A stretch of DNA of 64,000 nucleotides. Origin: Saccharospirillum salsuginis (GTDB lineage Bacteria; Pseudomonadota; Gammaproteobacteria; Pseudomonadales; Natronospirillaceae). Below the pieces are notes generated by a model. It worked only from the letters and a program-made list of their open reading frames with translations. It was not told the DNA's origin and searched no databases. Below, one piece after another: positions 50,528 through 58,883 of this stretch (position 1 is the first letter of the stretch; each line of letters starts with the position of its first letter). The stretch spans positions 53,755 through 117,754 of the forward strand of contig NZ_BMXR01000015.1 of NCBI RefSeq assembly GCF_014651855.1. The letters are read 5' to 3'. Both the position numbers and the translations under genes were made by a program.

Positions 50528-51583
50528 ATGACCACAAACGACCCAACCATCTCCATCCGCCCGGGCGAACACATCGACATCCCCAAAGTCGACGTCTACC
50601 TCAAACACCACATCGAGGGTCTCGATGGAGAACCGACCGTCACCCAATTCCCCGGCGGAGCCTCCAACCTGACCTACCGCTTCGCCTACCCGAACAAAAC
50701 CCTGATCCTGCGTCGCCCCCCGTTCGGGCCGCTGCCTAAAGGCGCACACGACATGGTGCGTGAAGCCGAACTGATGCGCGCCCTGAAACCGCACTTCGAC
50801 AAGGTGCCGTACATCCACCTGATCAGTACCGACCATGAGGTGATGGACACCGACTTCTACGTCATGAGCGAACTGCGCGGGCTGATACTGCGGCGAGACC
50901 TGCCGGAGGATTTGGACGGCACCCCGGACCTGTCCAGACGACTGTGCGACATCTACATCCAGGGCCTTACTGAACTGCACAGCATCGACCCGGCTGAAAC
51001 CGGGCTGGATGCGTTCGGTAAAGGGGAAGGCTATGTGGAACGCCAGGTCAGCGGCTGGACCAAACGGCTATCCAAGGCGCAAACGCCGGACGTACCCAGC
51101 TTCGACGACATCGGCCGCTGGCTCGCCGACCATCAACCGGCCGACCGTCCGGCCCGTCTGATCCACAACGACTACCGTTTCGATAACCTGATACTGGACC
51201 CGGAATGCTTCGACATTCGCGGCGTACTCGACTGGGAACTGGCCACCGTCGGTGACCCTTTGATGGACCTGGGCACGGCCCTCGCCTATTGGGTGGAAGC
51301 GAACGACCACCCCGCCATGCTGGCCATTCGCCCGCAACCGACCCACTTGCCCGGCATGTTGAGTCGAGCGGAACTGGTCGACGCCTACTTTCAGCTTCGC
51401 CCCGAAGACCGGCCCGACGATTTCCGGTTCTACGAGGTCTTCGGCCTGTTCCGGCTGGCCGGCATCCTGCAGCAGATTTATCAACGGTTCCACGCCGGCC
51501 AGACCCAGGACAAACGCTTCGCCGGTTTCGGCCAGGTCGTAGCCCATCTGCACGACCGATGTGAACGGGAGATCGCACGATGA
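50528..51583 (+). CDS. Phosphotransferase family protein (ACAD10 kinase-like)
   Basis: 351 residues from the ATG at 50528. Aminoglycoside-phosphotransferase fold: FPGGASNLTYRFAYPNKTLILRRPP (nucleotide loop and lysine region), the catalytic loop RLIHNDYRFDNLILD and the metal site VLDWELATVGDPLMDLG. This group includes the kinase part of ACAD10 and LvaA, which phosphorylate 4-hydroxyacyl-CoA so that the partner dehydrogenase can eliminate phosphate. Its ATGA overlaps the phosphatase gene that follows. A role in antibiotic resistance is unlikely. Confidence 0.88.
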   Translation: MTTNDPTISIRPGEHIDIPKVDVYLKHHIEGLDGEPTVTQFPGGASNLTYRFAYPNKTLILRRPPFGPLPKGAHDMVREAELMRALKPHFDKVPYIHLISTDHEVMDTDFYVMSELRGLILRRDLPEDLDGTPDLSRRLCDIYIQGLTELHSIDPAETGLDAFGKGEGYVERQVSGWTKRLSKAQTPDVPSFDDIGRWLADHQPADRPARLIHNDYRFDNLILDPECFDIRGVLDWELATVGDPLMDLGTALAYWVEANDHPAMLAIRPQPTHLPGMLSRAELVDAYFQLRPEDRPDDFRFYEVFGLFRLAGILQQIYQRFHAGQTQDKRFAGFGQVVAHLHDRCEREIAR

Positions 51584-52254
51584 ACCGCATTCATTTGATC
51601 CGCCACGGCCAGGCGGCCGAGGACGTATTGAGTTACGACGACCTGAGCCCGCTCGGCGAACGGCAGATCGCCGCTTTGGGCGCGTTCTACCGGGACCAGG
51701 TCCGGGAAAGCCCACTGTATTCAGGCACCCTGACCCGCCATCGCAAAAGCGCCCGGGTGTTCATCGAAGCGACCGGCTATCCGGGGGAACCCGTCAGCGA
51801 CCCGCGCCTGAACGAGTTCGACTTTCTCGACATCGTGCGGCAATACGTTCCGGCCTGGGAAGACGCCGAGCAACTGCGCGCCGACCTGGCCGAACAGCCC
51901 TCACCGGACCGCTACTTCCTGCGCGTATTCCGCGAAGCCCTGTTCCGCTGGTTCGAGCCGCCGGAAGACGCCACCTACGCAGAGACCTGGGCCGACTTCA
52001 GAGCCCGCACCCGAGCCATCCTGAACGACGCCGACCCGGACCAAACGCATTGGCTGTTCACCTCCGGCGGTGTGATTTCCTCGCTGGTCGCCGACGCGCT
52101 CGACCTGAACCCGGCGCAGATGATTCGCCTGAACCTGCACCTGGCCAACGGGTCCGTCACCACCTTTCAATCGTTCAAGGGCCGCTGGCGGCTGCTGAGC
52201 ATCAACCAGATGCAGCACCTGCACGACAAGCCGGACCTCGTTACTTTTCGCTGA
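51580..52254 (+). CDS. Histidine phosphatase family protein
   Basis: 224 residues. NRIHLIRHGQAAEDVLSYDDLSPLGERQIAALG carries the RHG catalytic motif, and the distal HWLFTSGGVISSLVADAL the partner region, where the usual H of the GH motif is replaced by SGG (a notable substitution). It overlaps the kinase gene by 4 nt, so it acts in the same pathway. It might hydrolyse a phosphate ester, but the substrate is unknown. Confidence 0.86.
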   Translation: MNRIHLIRHGQAAEDVLSYDDLSPLGERQIAALGAFYRDQVRESPLYSGTLTRHRKSARVFIEATGYPGEPVSDPRLNEFDFLDIVRQYVPAWEDAEQLRADLAEQPSPDRYFLRVFREALFRWFEPPEDATYAETWADFRARTRAILNDADPDQTHWLFTSGGVISSLVADALDLNPAQMIRLNLHLANGSVTTFQSFKGRWRLLSINQMQHLHDKPDLVTFR

Positions 52255-52286
52255 ACCCGAACATCGACCCAAGAACAGGAGTCACC

Positions 52287-53060
52287 ATGACCGACATCGC
52301 CAACCCCTTCGACCTGACCGGCAAAATCGCCCTCGTCACCGGCGCCAGCAAAGGCATCGGCGCCGCTATCGCCCAATCCCTCGCGCGTCAGGGCGCCTAT
52401 GTGATCGTCACCAGCCGCAAAGCGGACGCCTGCGCCGAAGTCGTGAAAACCATCGAAGCCGACGGCGGACGCGGCGAGGCCCACGCCTGTCACATCGGCG
52501 ATCTGGAGGCTATGGAAACCAAAGTCGCCGAATGGATCGACACCCACGGCCGGATCGACATCCTGGTCAACAACGCCGCCGCCAACCCCTACTTCGGCCC
52601 CATCGACAAAACCCCGCTGGACGCCTTCAACAAAACCGTGGAAGTGAACATTCGCGGCTACTTCTACATGACCAACCTGGTCGGCGCCCACATGAAAAAA
52701 GAGAAAAGCGGCAGCATCATCAACATCGCCTCCGTCAACGGCGTCATCCCCGGCGACATGCAGGGCGTCTACTCGATCACCAAATCCGCCGTCATCGCCA
52801 TGACCAAGGCCCACGCCAAGGAATGGGCGCCCAAAGGCGTACGCGTCAACTGCCTGCTGCCCGGCCTGACCAAAACCAAATTCGCCAGCGCTATCACCGA
52901 CAACCCCGAGATGATGAAACAGGTCCTGCCCCACATCCCCATGGGCCGCGCCGCCGAACCGGAGGAAATGACCGGGCAGGTGCTGTATTGGGCGAGCAAC
53001 GCCAGTGGATACACCACCGGCAGCGTAGTGAACGTGGATGGAGGCTACTTGTTGGTTTAA
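52287..53060 (+). CDS. SDR family oxidoreductase
   Basis: 257 residues from the ATG at 52287 (AGGAGTCACC upstream). It starts FDLTGKIALVTGASKGIG; NNAAANPYFGPI and YSITKSAVIAMTKA (catalytic Tyr and Lys) follow, and NVDGGYLLV ends the protein. It is like 3-oxoacyl-ACP or hydroxyacyl-CoA dehydrogenases. Last gene of the LysR-flanked cluster, 32 nt after the phosphatase gene; a second SDR (49574) is in the same operon. Confidence 0.9.
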   Translation: MTDIANPFDLTGKIALVTGASKGIGAAIAQSLARQGAYVIVTSRKADACAEVVKTIEADGGRGEAHACHIGDLEAMETKVAEWIDTHGRIDILVNNAAANPYFGPIDKTPLDAFNKTVEVNIRGYFYMTNLVGAHMKKEKSGSIINIASVNGVIPGDMQGVYSITKSAVIAMTKAHAKEWAPKGVRVNCLLPGLTKTKFASAITDNPEMMKQVLPHIPMGRAAEPEEMTGQVLYWASNASGYTTGSVVNVDGGYLLV

Positions 53061-53097
53061 TTCGGCCTGACACTCATGGTTCACTGATCATATGGCC

Positions 53098-53216
53098 GTA
53101 GGGTGGGCACCGCCCACCAAAAACAACCCACTCAAGCCCCCACGACCAACCTATTCCAATTCGACGGACACCTCTATTTCCGGTAGTGTTCAAATGGTGG
53201 GCAGTGCCTACCCTAC
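53098..53216. repeat. REPIN-like inverted pair, family 1
   Basis: GTAGGGTGGGCACCGCCCACCA (53098-53119) faces TGGTGGGCAGTGCCTACCCTAC (53195-53216). The second has one mismatch. It lies between the SDR gene and the GNAT gene; an open frame that starts in it is not the true GNAT start. Confidence 0.82.
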
Positions 53217-53268
53217 AACGCATCCCAACCCAAAAACGAAACCAGCCCAAACACGAGGCTCAAAAAGG

Positions 53269-53760
53269 ATGAACGTCAAAATCAGACGGGCCGAACCGTC
53301 CGACGCGAAAGCAATCAAGGACATATACGAGTGCCCCAATGCCTACAGCGGCACGCTACAACTCCCCTTCCCTTCAAACGCCCTGTGGGAACAGCGCCTC
53401 GCCAACACGCCCGACAATTTCTATTTGTATGTCGCACTTGTAGACAATGAAACAGTCGGACACATTGGTTTCGAGGTATCCAGGAACGTAAGGCGGCGGC
53501 ACGTCGGCTCATTCGGAATGGCCGTGAAAGACGGCGTCCAGGGCCATGGCGTCGGCAGTGTTCTGCTGTCAACCGTTATTGACCTGGCGGATAACTGGCT
53601 CAACCTCAAACGGATCGAACTGACCGTTTTTTCGGATAACGACAGAGCTGTAGGCCTGTACAAAAAGCACGGCTTCGAGATAGAAGGTGAGTCCAAGGCG
53701 TTCGCGTTCCGAAATGGCGAGTACGTGGATGCCTACCACATGGCCCGTGTACTAGCCTAA
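53269..53760 (+). CDS. GNAT family N-acetyltransferase
   Basis: 163 residues from the ATG at 53269 (AAAAAGG upstream); the longer frame to 53092 passes through a REP element. RRAEPSDAKAIKDIYECPNAYSG, GSFGMAVKDGVQGHGVGSVLL (acetyl-CoA loop) and NDRAVGLYKKHGFEIEGE (C-terminal motif) resemble the YhhY type that acetylates amino acids or peptides. The substrate is unknown. Single-gene unit. Confidence 0.88.
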   Translation: MNVKIRRAEPSDAKAIKDIYECPNAYSGTLQLPFPSNALWEQRLANTPDNFYLYVALVDNETVGHIGFEVSRNVRRRHVGSFGMAVKDGVQGHGVGSVLLSTVIDLADNWLNLKRIELTVFSDNDRAVGLYKKHGFEIEGESKAFAFRNGEYVDAYHMARVLA

Positions 53761-53835
53761 GCTGAACGGCGCGTCTTAGCCCTAGCCTCCGTCTTGCGAT
53801 ACACTCCCCTTATAACGACCGACCAGGGACGCTCC

Positions 53836-54624
53836 ATGCAAGCGACACGGACATTCGAAGACTGCCTTACCGAGAGACCTAAACCGACAGGAATCGACGT
53901 GGTATGCGGTCTCAAACACTTTGCGATCATCACATACGCCGTTCCCATAGACCGGTTTAAAGGCCTCTTCCCGGACAGATTCCAGTTGGACACGGTCGAG
54001 GTGAATGGCCAGGAAATGGGCCTGATCTCGGTTGTACCGTTTATTGATGTTGATTTCACCTCAGCGGTTTACCTGTTCCCCAAGTTCACCATGGGGCAGA
54101 CCAACTACCGTATATACATTATAGACACTGCAACCAACGAACGATGCGTCTGGTTTTTGGGAACCACATTGGATTCGTGGACACTGTTCGTCCCCAGGCA
54201 CGCCTGGAACCTGCCCTGGTACGCAGGCAACGTTCAATTTGATTGCTCGTTCGATGACTCCACCGGCTTGTACAAACAGTACAAAATGGACACCCAATCC
54301 ACCTGGGCGGAAGCCTCTGTCGAGCTGACACAACATCGAGACACCGACTTTGACTTCCCCGGTTTTCCGGATACTGAAACAGCACTGGTTTACCTGACTC
54401 ATCCGCTCGCTGGGTTTTACTATCGAAGGGATGGAAAACTAGGCACCTACCGTGTTTGGCACAAAGAGCTGCAGGTAAAACCCGCGACTCTGATGTCGGC
54501 ACACTTCAAGCTTCTAGCCGACCTCGGGATTGTCCAGCCCGATGAGCAACAGTCTCCCTACAGCGTATTGATCGAACCGATCAACGAATTCACCATCTAC
54601 TTACCCCCTACCATTATCGGATAA
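53836..54624 (+). CDS. DUF2071-like family protein
   Basis: 262 residues from the ATG at 53836 (MQATRTFEDC); an ATG at 53794 is in frame but lacks a site. HFAIITYAVPIDRFKGLFPDRFQLDTVEVNGQEMGLISVVPFIDV is the typical beginning of DUF2071/acetoacetate decarboxylase-like folds, and LVYLTHPLAGFYYRRDGKL and LGIVQPDEQQSPYSVLIEP are later blocks. Enzymatic function unknown. No operon partner. Confidence 0.8.
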   Translation: MQATRTFEDCLTERPKPTGIDVVCGLKHFAIITYAVPIDRFKGLFPDRFQLDTVEVNGQEMGLISVVPFIDVDFTSAVYLFPKFTMGQTNYRIYIIDTATNERCVWFLGTTLDSWTLFVPRHAWNLPWYAGNVQFDCSFDDSTGLYKQYKMDTQSTWAEASVELTQHRDTDFDFPGFPDTETALVYLTHPLAGFYYRRDGKLGTYRVWHKELQVKPATLMSAHFKLLADLGIVQPDEQQSPYSVLIEPINEFTIYLPPTIIG

Positions 54625-54685
54625 ACTAACATGCACCCGTATGTGAAAATTGTTCGAAGAATCGATTCCGAAAATAGGCTTTCCA

Positions 54686-55018
54686 ATGCTTGATTTAACT
54701 ATTTATGGTGCTATTGGACTCTTATCTGCTATATATCTTTATGGCGCGTCCTACATTTCATATTGTATCGCCAAGTCTGCCATGTTCGACAATTGGCAAA
54801 AGGTCATTATTATAGCAATGAGCTGGTTGATTCCTATTATCGGACCAGCATTCATCTACCGGCTACTGGAAGATGAAATTGCAGACACGAACATAGCCAA
54901 GCCGCCACTGGTTACCTATCTTTATCTTTCGTCCGATGTATCCTGGTCTTATGGTAATGGGCATCACATGGAGTCTAATTCGAGCGGGTCAGAATCAAGC
55001 GGTGGTGATTCGAGCTAG
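54686..55018 (+). CDS. Small membrane protein of unknown function
   Basis: 110 residues from the ATG at 54686; the frame is open from a TTG at 54650. Two membrane helices (IYGAIGLLSAIYLYGASYISY and KVIIIAMSWLIPIIGPAFIY) and a polar, Ser/Gly-rich tail. The sequence is visibly more AT-rich than its surroundings, suggesting recent acquisition. PLDc_N-like short proteins share this layout, but the match is weak. Confidence 0.6.
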   Translation: MLDLTIYGAIGLLSAIYLYGASYISYCIAKSAMFDNWQKVIIIAMSWLIPIIGPAFIYRLLEDEIADTNIAKPPLVTYLYLSSDVSWSYGNGHHMESNSSGSESSGGDSS

Positions 55019-55038
55019 TGGTCCATCAGGTGGCTAAA

Positions 55039-55063
55039 CAACATGGGGTTCGAACGCCTTTCC
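55039..55063 (+). repeat. 25-bp exact copy of the ybaK gene start
   Basis: Identical to 56760-56784, which spans the CAAC before the ybaK-like ATG and its first seven codons. The reading after 55063 diverges completely. It is therefore a broken copy of the 5' end of that gene, 1.7 kb away in the same direction. Confidence 0.75.
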
Positions 55064-55115
55064 CACCGCCGCTCGTCCCATAGGCCGTGCCGCTGAATTG
55101 CCGGTTACACTTCAA

Positions 55116-55167
55116 TGGTGGGCAGCCGACATCGGGGTGCCGGATCAGACGTACCGACCCACCCTAC
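55116..55167 (-). repeat. Single REP unit, family 1 (long-loop variant)
   Basis: On the minus strand it starts GTAGGGTGGGTCGGT and ends GCCCACCA, with a longer loop than the usual family 1 unit. The same long-loop variant forms the left half of 26378-26500. Confidence 0.65.
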
Positions 55168-55195
55168 AACTTCGTTCGGAGCATAAGGAAGCATC

Positions 55196-55555
55196 ATGAC
55201 ATTCACATCGAAGAATCGAGCCGAATGGCGATCCTGGCTATCCGACAACCATCACAGTGCCTCCGAAGTCTGGCTGGTTTTGTTCAAGAAAACCTCCGGC
55301 AAAGCCAACCTGTCCTATAACGATGCAGTGGAAGAAGCGCTCTGTTTTGGCTGGATAGACGGCATGAAACGGTCGATCGATGAGGAGCGGTATTCTCTTC
55401 GGTTTACACCCCGAAAAGCGGACAGCCAATGGTCCCAATCGAACAAAGACCGGGTTAGACGACTGATCGAAGCCGGACAAATGGCTCGGGCCGGGCAAGA
55501 TGCCGTTGACCTGGCCAAGAAATCTGGCGTCTGGGACAGGGAGCATCCGAATTAA
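55196..55555 (+). CDS. YdeI/OmpD-associated family protein
   Basis: 119 residues. FTSKNRAEWRSWLSDNHHSASEVWLVLFKK, YNDAVEEALCFGWIDGMKRSIDEERYSLRFTPRK and SQSNKDRVRRLIEAGQM are the family blocks. Relatives are commonly about 190 residues; this one lacks the C-terminal region. The ATG has TAAGGAAGC upstream. Its stop codon overlaps that of the convergent DUF1801 gene (TTAA). Confidence 0.83.
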   Translation: MTFTSKNRAEWRSWLSDNHHSASEVWLVLFKKTSGKANLSYNDAVEEALCFGWIDGMKRSIDEERYSLRFTPRKADSQWSQSNKDRVRRLIEAGQMARAGQDAVDLAKKSGVWDREHPN

Positions 55556-55959
55556 ACGTCGGCGTCGAGTTTCAGCCGCGTTTTAACATCATCATAGGCG
55601 GCCAGGATAAGTTCTCTCAACGCAGCCTCATCCACCTCCGCACCCACCCGCAATTTCACATGCCGCATAAAGCGCCCTTTTCCCTCCAACAGGTTTGAAG
55701 GATCCGGCAACTCTGCGCCTTGAAAGAACCCCAGGTTGGCGTGTGCCGAAAACACGTCCACGTAAACAAACGCAGCCCCTTCCACACACAGAGTGGGTTG
55801 GCCGTCGTGCATGACTTCGGTGATGTCCCCGCCACAGGCATAGGCTTGGCGATACCAGTCAAGAGCCAGCTGGCCCAATGCGTTGGAGTGAGCCTCAAAC
55901 CACCGTTCAACATCAGGGTGGCGACGGCAGGTACCGGTCAGTCTGAAAAGAGGTCTCAT
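55552..55959 (-). CDS. DUF1801 domain protein
   Basis: 135 residues from the ATG at 55957-55959. AFVYVDVFSAHANLGFFQGAELPDPSNLLEGKGRFMRHVKLR is the DUF1801 signature (YdhG-type fold, frataxin-like). Function unknown. It converges on the YdeI-like gene with overlapping stop codons; the frame upstream of this ATG has no ribosome-binding site. Confidence 0.84.
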   Translation of the reverse strand: MRPLFRLTGTCRRHPDVERWFEAHSNALGQLALDWYRQAYACGGDITEVMHDGQPTLCVEGAAFVYVDVFSAHANLGFFQGAELPDPSNLLEGKGRFMRHVKLRVGAEVDEAALRELILAAYDDVKTRLKLDADV

Positions 55960-56069
55960 TTCTCGGTCCCAAACATAATGTTGGTAGAAGCAGAGTATAG
56001 CTCGCGACACGGCGTACCCACGCCTCCGGCCGTATCGTGCATATGGATGGGAAGTCATCGTTGGTTTAG

Positions 56070-56261
56070 GATAGAGGCAAAGCCCAACCTGTATGGATAA
56101 TCGGTGACCTTGCAACGGCCCATTCCTTCCTTGTCGCACGTGGTGCCAAGAAAGAACGCAGCCCACAGCTTGCGGCCAAAATGCCTGATCATGAACTGTG
56201 GACAGGCTTTTTACGGGACCCTGATGGAAACCTTGTTGGACTGATGGAGGAAAAGCAATAA
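56070..56261 (+). pseudogene. C-terminal fragment of a VOC-family (glyoxalase-like) protein
   Basis: The frame between a TAG (56067-56069) and a TAA (56259-56261) reads ... GDLATAHSFLVARGAKKERS ... AAKMPDHELWTGFLRDPDGN LVGLMEE. This is the C-terminal half of a VOC-fold protein, including the metal-binding glutamate of the LMEE end. There is no start codon with a ribosome-binding site, and the N-terminal half is missing. It is a remnant. Confidence 0.75.
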
Positions 56262-56318
56262 GTTAGGGGAAAATCCGGACGGGCAGGTGGATCCATACAA
56301 TAAGTGAGGAAGACCGAT

Positions 56319-56744
56319 TTGATTCGCGAGTACAAAGCAGACGATATAGAACAGGTTCTGGACATCTGGCTGTCCGCATCCATCAAAGCGCATGACTTTA
56401 TTGAACCGGAGTTTTGGGAGTCCAGGGTGGACGACATGCGCAACATATACATCCCGGCCTCGGAGACCTATGTGTTTGAATCCGGCGGAGAGATCTCGGG
56501 GTTTTACAGCCTATACGGAGATACGCTCGCTGCGATCTTTGTGTCGCCCTGCTTTCAGGGCAAGGGCGTGGGAACAGCTCTTCTGGATGATGCCAAAACC
56601 AGACGTCACAGCTTGCGGCTCAGCGTCTACCGCGAGAACCGCCCCAGCATCGCATTCTATGAAAAGCATGGATTCATATCGTTGGGTGAGCAAATCGATG
56701 AACATACGGGTCACCCCGAGCTCATCCTGGAATATTTATCGTGA
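56319..56744 (+). CDS. GNAT family N-acetyltransferase
   Basis: 141 residues from a TTG at 56319, chosen because GAGGAAG lies 8 nt upstream and the product then starts MIREYKADDIEQVLDIWLSA, the normal start of this YjaB/YiaC-like group. A GTG at 56304 would add five residues. ISGFYSLYGDTLAAIFVSPCFQGKGVGTALLDDAK is the acetyl-CoA site and NRPSIAFYEKHGFISLGE the C-terminal motif. 19 nt before the ybaK-like gene, so possibly co-transcribed. Confidence 0.85.
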   Translation: MIREYKADDIEQVLDIWLSASIKAHDFIEPEFWESRVDDMRNIYIPASETYVFESGGEISGFYSLYGDTLAAIFVSPCFQGKGVGTALLDDAKTRRHSLRLSVYRENRPSIAFYEKHGFISLGEQIDEHTGHPELILEYLS

Positions 56745-56763
56745 CAATAGGAGACCCATCAAC

Positions 56764-57243
56764 ATGGGGTTCGAACGCCTTTCCGATTTTCTGCGAGAGC
56801 ATGGTGTCACATCAGAGGTGCTGTCTCTTTCCGCCAACACAGCGACGGTCGCTGACGCAGCCAATGCTCTGGGCACGACGCCCGATCGAATTATAAAATC
56901 CGTTCTTGTTATGGCGGAATCCACCCCGGTACTGGTTATCACCAACGGCACGGCCAGAATCGACACCAAGCTTCTCGCCCGGCATCTCGGCGTTTCAAAA
57001 AATCGCGTCAAACTGGCCAAACCCGCTACGGTCCTGGAGATCACAGGTTTCGAGGTGGGAGGCGTGCCACCGTTCGGCCACAAACAGCGCATTCGCACCA
57101 TCATCGATGAACGCGTGCTCGCTCTGCCGGAAGTCTATGGCGGTAGCGGGTCGCACGATAGCCTGCTTAAAGTGGCCCCTGCGGAGATCGTACGCGTCGC
57201 CGAGGCACAGCCGGTCGACTTTTCAGAACCTTCCGAGTCCTGA
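56764..57243 (+). CDS. YbaK/aminoacyl-tRNA deacylase family protein
   Basis: 159 residues. SADAANALGTTPDRIIKSVLVMA-type text (here TVADAANALGTTPDRIIKSV), ITNGTARIDTKLLARHLG and GFEVGGVPPFGH are YbaK/EbsC/ProX features; the lysine in IIKS and the GGVPPFGH loop form the deacylase site. It likely removes mischarged amino acids from tRNA. A 25-bp copy of its start lies at 55039. Confidence 0.88.
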   Translation: MGFERLSDFLREHGVTSEVLSLSANTATVADAANALGTTPDRIIKSVLVMAESTPVLVITNGTARIDTKLLARHLGVSKNRVKLAKPATVLEITGFEVGGVPPFGHKQRIRTIIDERVLALPEVYGGSGSHDSLLKVAPAEIVRVAEAQPVDFSEPSES

Positions 57244-57384
57244 CCTTTCGGGTCCACTACACCCCGGCACACCTCGCCAGCCGCCGGGGGATGCCGGGCC
57301 TGGAACAGCGCTCCCGCCCCTCCTGGCCCCATCCCGAGCGGCATACCCCGCTCGCGTGCATTTTCCGTTCAAATGATCCACAAT

Positions 57385-57404
57385 ACCTATCAACTGATAG
57401 GTAG
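57385..57404. promoter_or_regulatory. 20-bp palindromic operator upstream of lpdA
   Basis: TACCTATCA-AC-TGATAGGTA, with perfect 9-bp arms, ends 18 nt before the lpdA ATG. Because a TetR gene is coupled to lpdA, this is most likely its autoregulatory site. Confidence 0.75.
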
Positions 57405-57422
57405 GCACCCTGGGAGGCCGAC

Positions 57423-58883
57423 ATGACAAGCTCGCAAAAAACGGATGTATTGGTTCTGGGCGGCGGCCCCGGTGGGTATTCAGCCGCGTATCGCCTTGCG
57501 GATCTGGGCCGGAACGTGACGCTGGTCGAGCGCCATGCCACGCTGGGCGGTGTCTGCCTCAACGTCGGTTGCATCCCGTCCAAGGCGTTACTCCATGTGG
57601 CTTCGGTATTGTCCGAGGCACGCGAGTCGAAGGCCATTGGCATCAACTTTGGGGAACCCGAAATCGATCTCGACGGCGTTCGCGCCTTCAAACAGAAGTC
57701 CGTCGACAAACTGGTCAGCGGTGTCGGTGGTATGGCGAAAAGCCGGAACGTCACCGTGGTTCGGGGCGTGGGTGCCTTTAAAGACGCCCATACGCTGGAA
57801 GTGACCGGTGAGGACGGCAGCAGTCTGATCCAGTTCGATCACTGCATCATCGCCGCCGGGTCACGGCCGGTCACCCTGCCCTTCATTCCGCACGACGACG
57901 CCCGCGTCTGGGACAGCACCGACGCCCTGGAACTGCCGTTCATTCCCAAACGCTTCCTGGTCATCGGCGGGGGCATCATCGGTCTGGAAATGGCGACGGT
58001 CTACGAGGCGCTGGGCAGCGAAGTGACCGTGGTCGAATTCGCCGATCAACTGGTACCGGCGGCCGATACGGACTTGATTCGGGTTTACCAGCGCTTCAAC
58101 AAGGACCGCTTTACCGTACGATTGCAGTCGAAGGTGACCGCCGTCGACGCTCGCGACGACGGCCTGCACGTTACCGTGGAAAACAACCGGGGCGAGACCG
58201 ACGAGGCCGTCTACGATGCCGTCCTGGTGGCCGTCGGTCGCCGCCCCAATGGTTCGCAGATCGGTGCGGATCAGGCCGGCATCAAGGTCGACGAACAAGG
58301 CTTCATCGGCGTCGACAACCAACTGCGCACCAAGGTGCCGCACATTTACGCCATCGGCGACATCAACGGCAACCCCATGCTCGCGCATAAGGCCAGCCAT
58401 GAGGGGCACGTCGCCGCCGAAGTAATCGCCGGCCATAAAGTTGTGTTCGAGCCGCGCACCATTCCGTCCATCGCCTACACCAACCCGGAAATCGCCTGGA
58501 CGGGGCTCACCGAGAAAGAGGCCAAGGCACAGTCGTTGAATTACGAAGTCGCCACCTTCCCGTGGTCCGCCAGTGGCCGCGCCATCGGCGCCGACCGCAG
58601 CGAAGGCAAGACCAAACTGATATTCGACAAAGACCGCGGCACCTTGCTGGGCGCCGGGATCGTCGGCATCAACGCCGGGGAACTGTTGGGTGAACTCAGC
58701 CTGGCACTGGAATTCGGCGCGGATATCGAGGATGTGGCGTTGACCATCCACGCCCACCCCACACTTCATGAAACCGTCGGCCTGGCCGCCGAACTGGGCG
58801 CCGGCACGATCACCGACCTGCCCAACCCGAAAGCCGGCAAAGCTCGCGCCCAACAATCTCCCAAGGAGACGACCGAGGCATGA
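57423..58883 (+). CDS. lpdA: Dihydrolipoyl dehydrogenase (E3)
   Basis: 486 residues. FAD site VLVLGGGPGGYSAAYRLADLG, redox disulfide LGGVCLNVGCIPSKALLH, NAD site FLVIGGGIIGLEMATVYEALG, and the C-terminal catalytic HAHPTLHETVG. It reoxidises lipoyl groups of 2-oxoacid dehydrogenase complexes and may serve the E1/E2 set encoded at 22486-26229, which lacks its own E3. GGGAGGCC precedes the ATG. Its stop overlaps the TetR start (ATGA), and a palindrome overlaps its promoter. Confidence 0.94.
   Translation: MTSSQKTDVLVLGGGPGGYSAAYRLADLGRNVTLVERHATLGGVCLNVGCIPSKALLHVASVLSEARESKAIGINFGEPEIDLDGVRAFKQKSVDKLVSGVGGMAKSRNVTVVRGVGAFKDAHTLEVTGEDGSSLIQFDHCIIAAGSRPVTLPFIPHDDARVWDSTDALELPFIPKRFLVIGGGIIGLEMATVYEALGSEVTVVEFADQLVPAADTDLIRVYQRFNKDRFTVRLQSKVTAVDARDDGLHVTVENNRGETDEAVYDAVLVAVGRRPNGSQIGADQAGIKVDEQGFIGVDNQLRTKVPHIYAIGDINGNPMLAHKASHEGHVAAEVIAGHKVVFEPRTIPSIAYTNPEIAWTGLTEKEAKAQSLNYEVATFPWSASGRAIGADRSEGKTKLIFDKDRGTLLGAGIVGINAGELLGELSLALEFGADIEDVALTIHAHPTLHETVGLAAELGAGTITDLPNPKAGKARAQQSPKETTEA

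Noticed and set aside
50528..51583. Aminoglycoside phosphotransferase as a resistance gene
   Set aside because: The sequence and neighbours fit the ACAD10/LvaA-type kinase group involved in acyl-CoA metabolism.
51561..52286. Apparent N-terminal extension of the SDR at 52287
   Set aside because: The extension is the histidine phosphatase gene read in another frame; the SDR has its own AGGAG and ATG at 52287.
53092..53268. Earlier start for the GNAT gene
   Set aside because: The extra 59 codons run through a REP element; the ATG at 53269 has a ribosome-binding site and gives the normal GNAT N-terminus.
53098..57243. Chromosomal integron cassette array (many small unrelated genes)
   Set aside because: No attC-like sites with paired GTTRRRY/RYYYAAC cores were seen, genes lie on both strands and there is no integrase.
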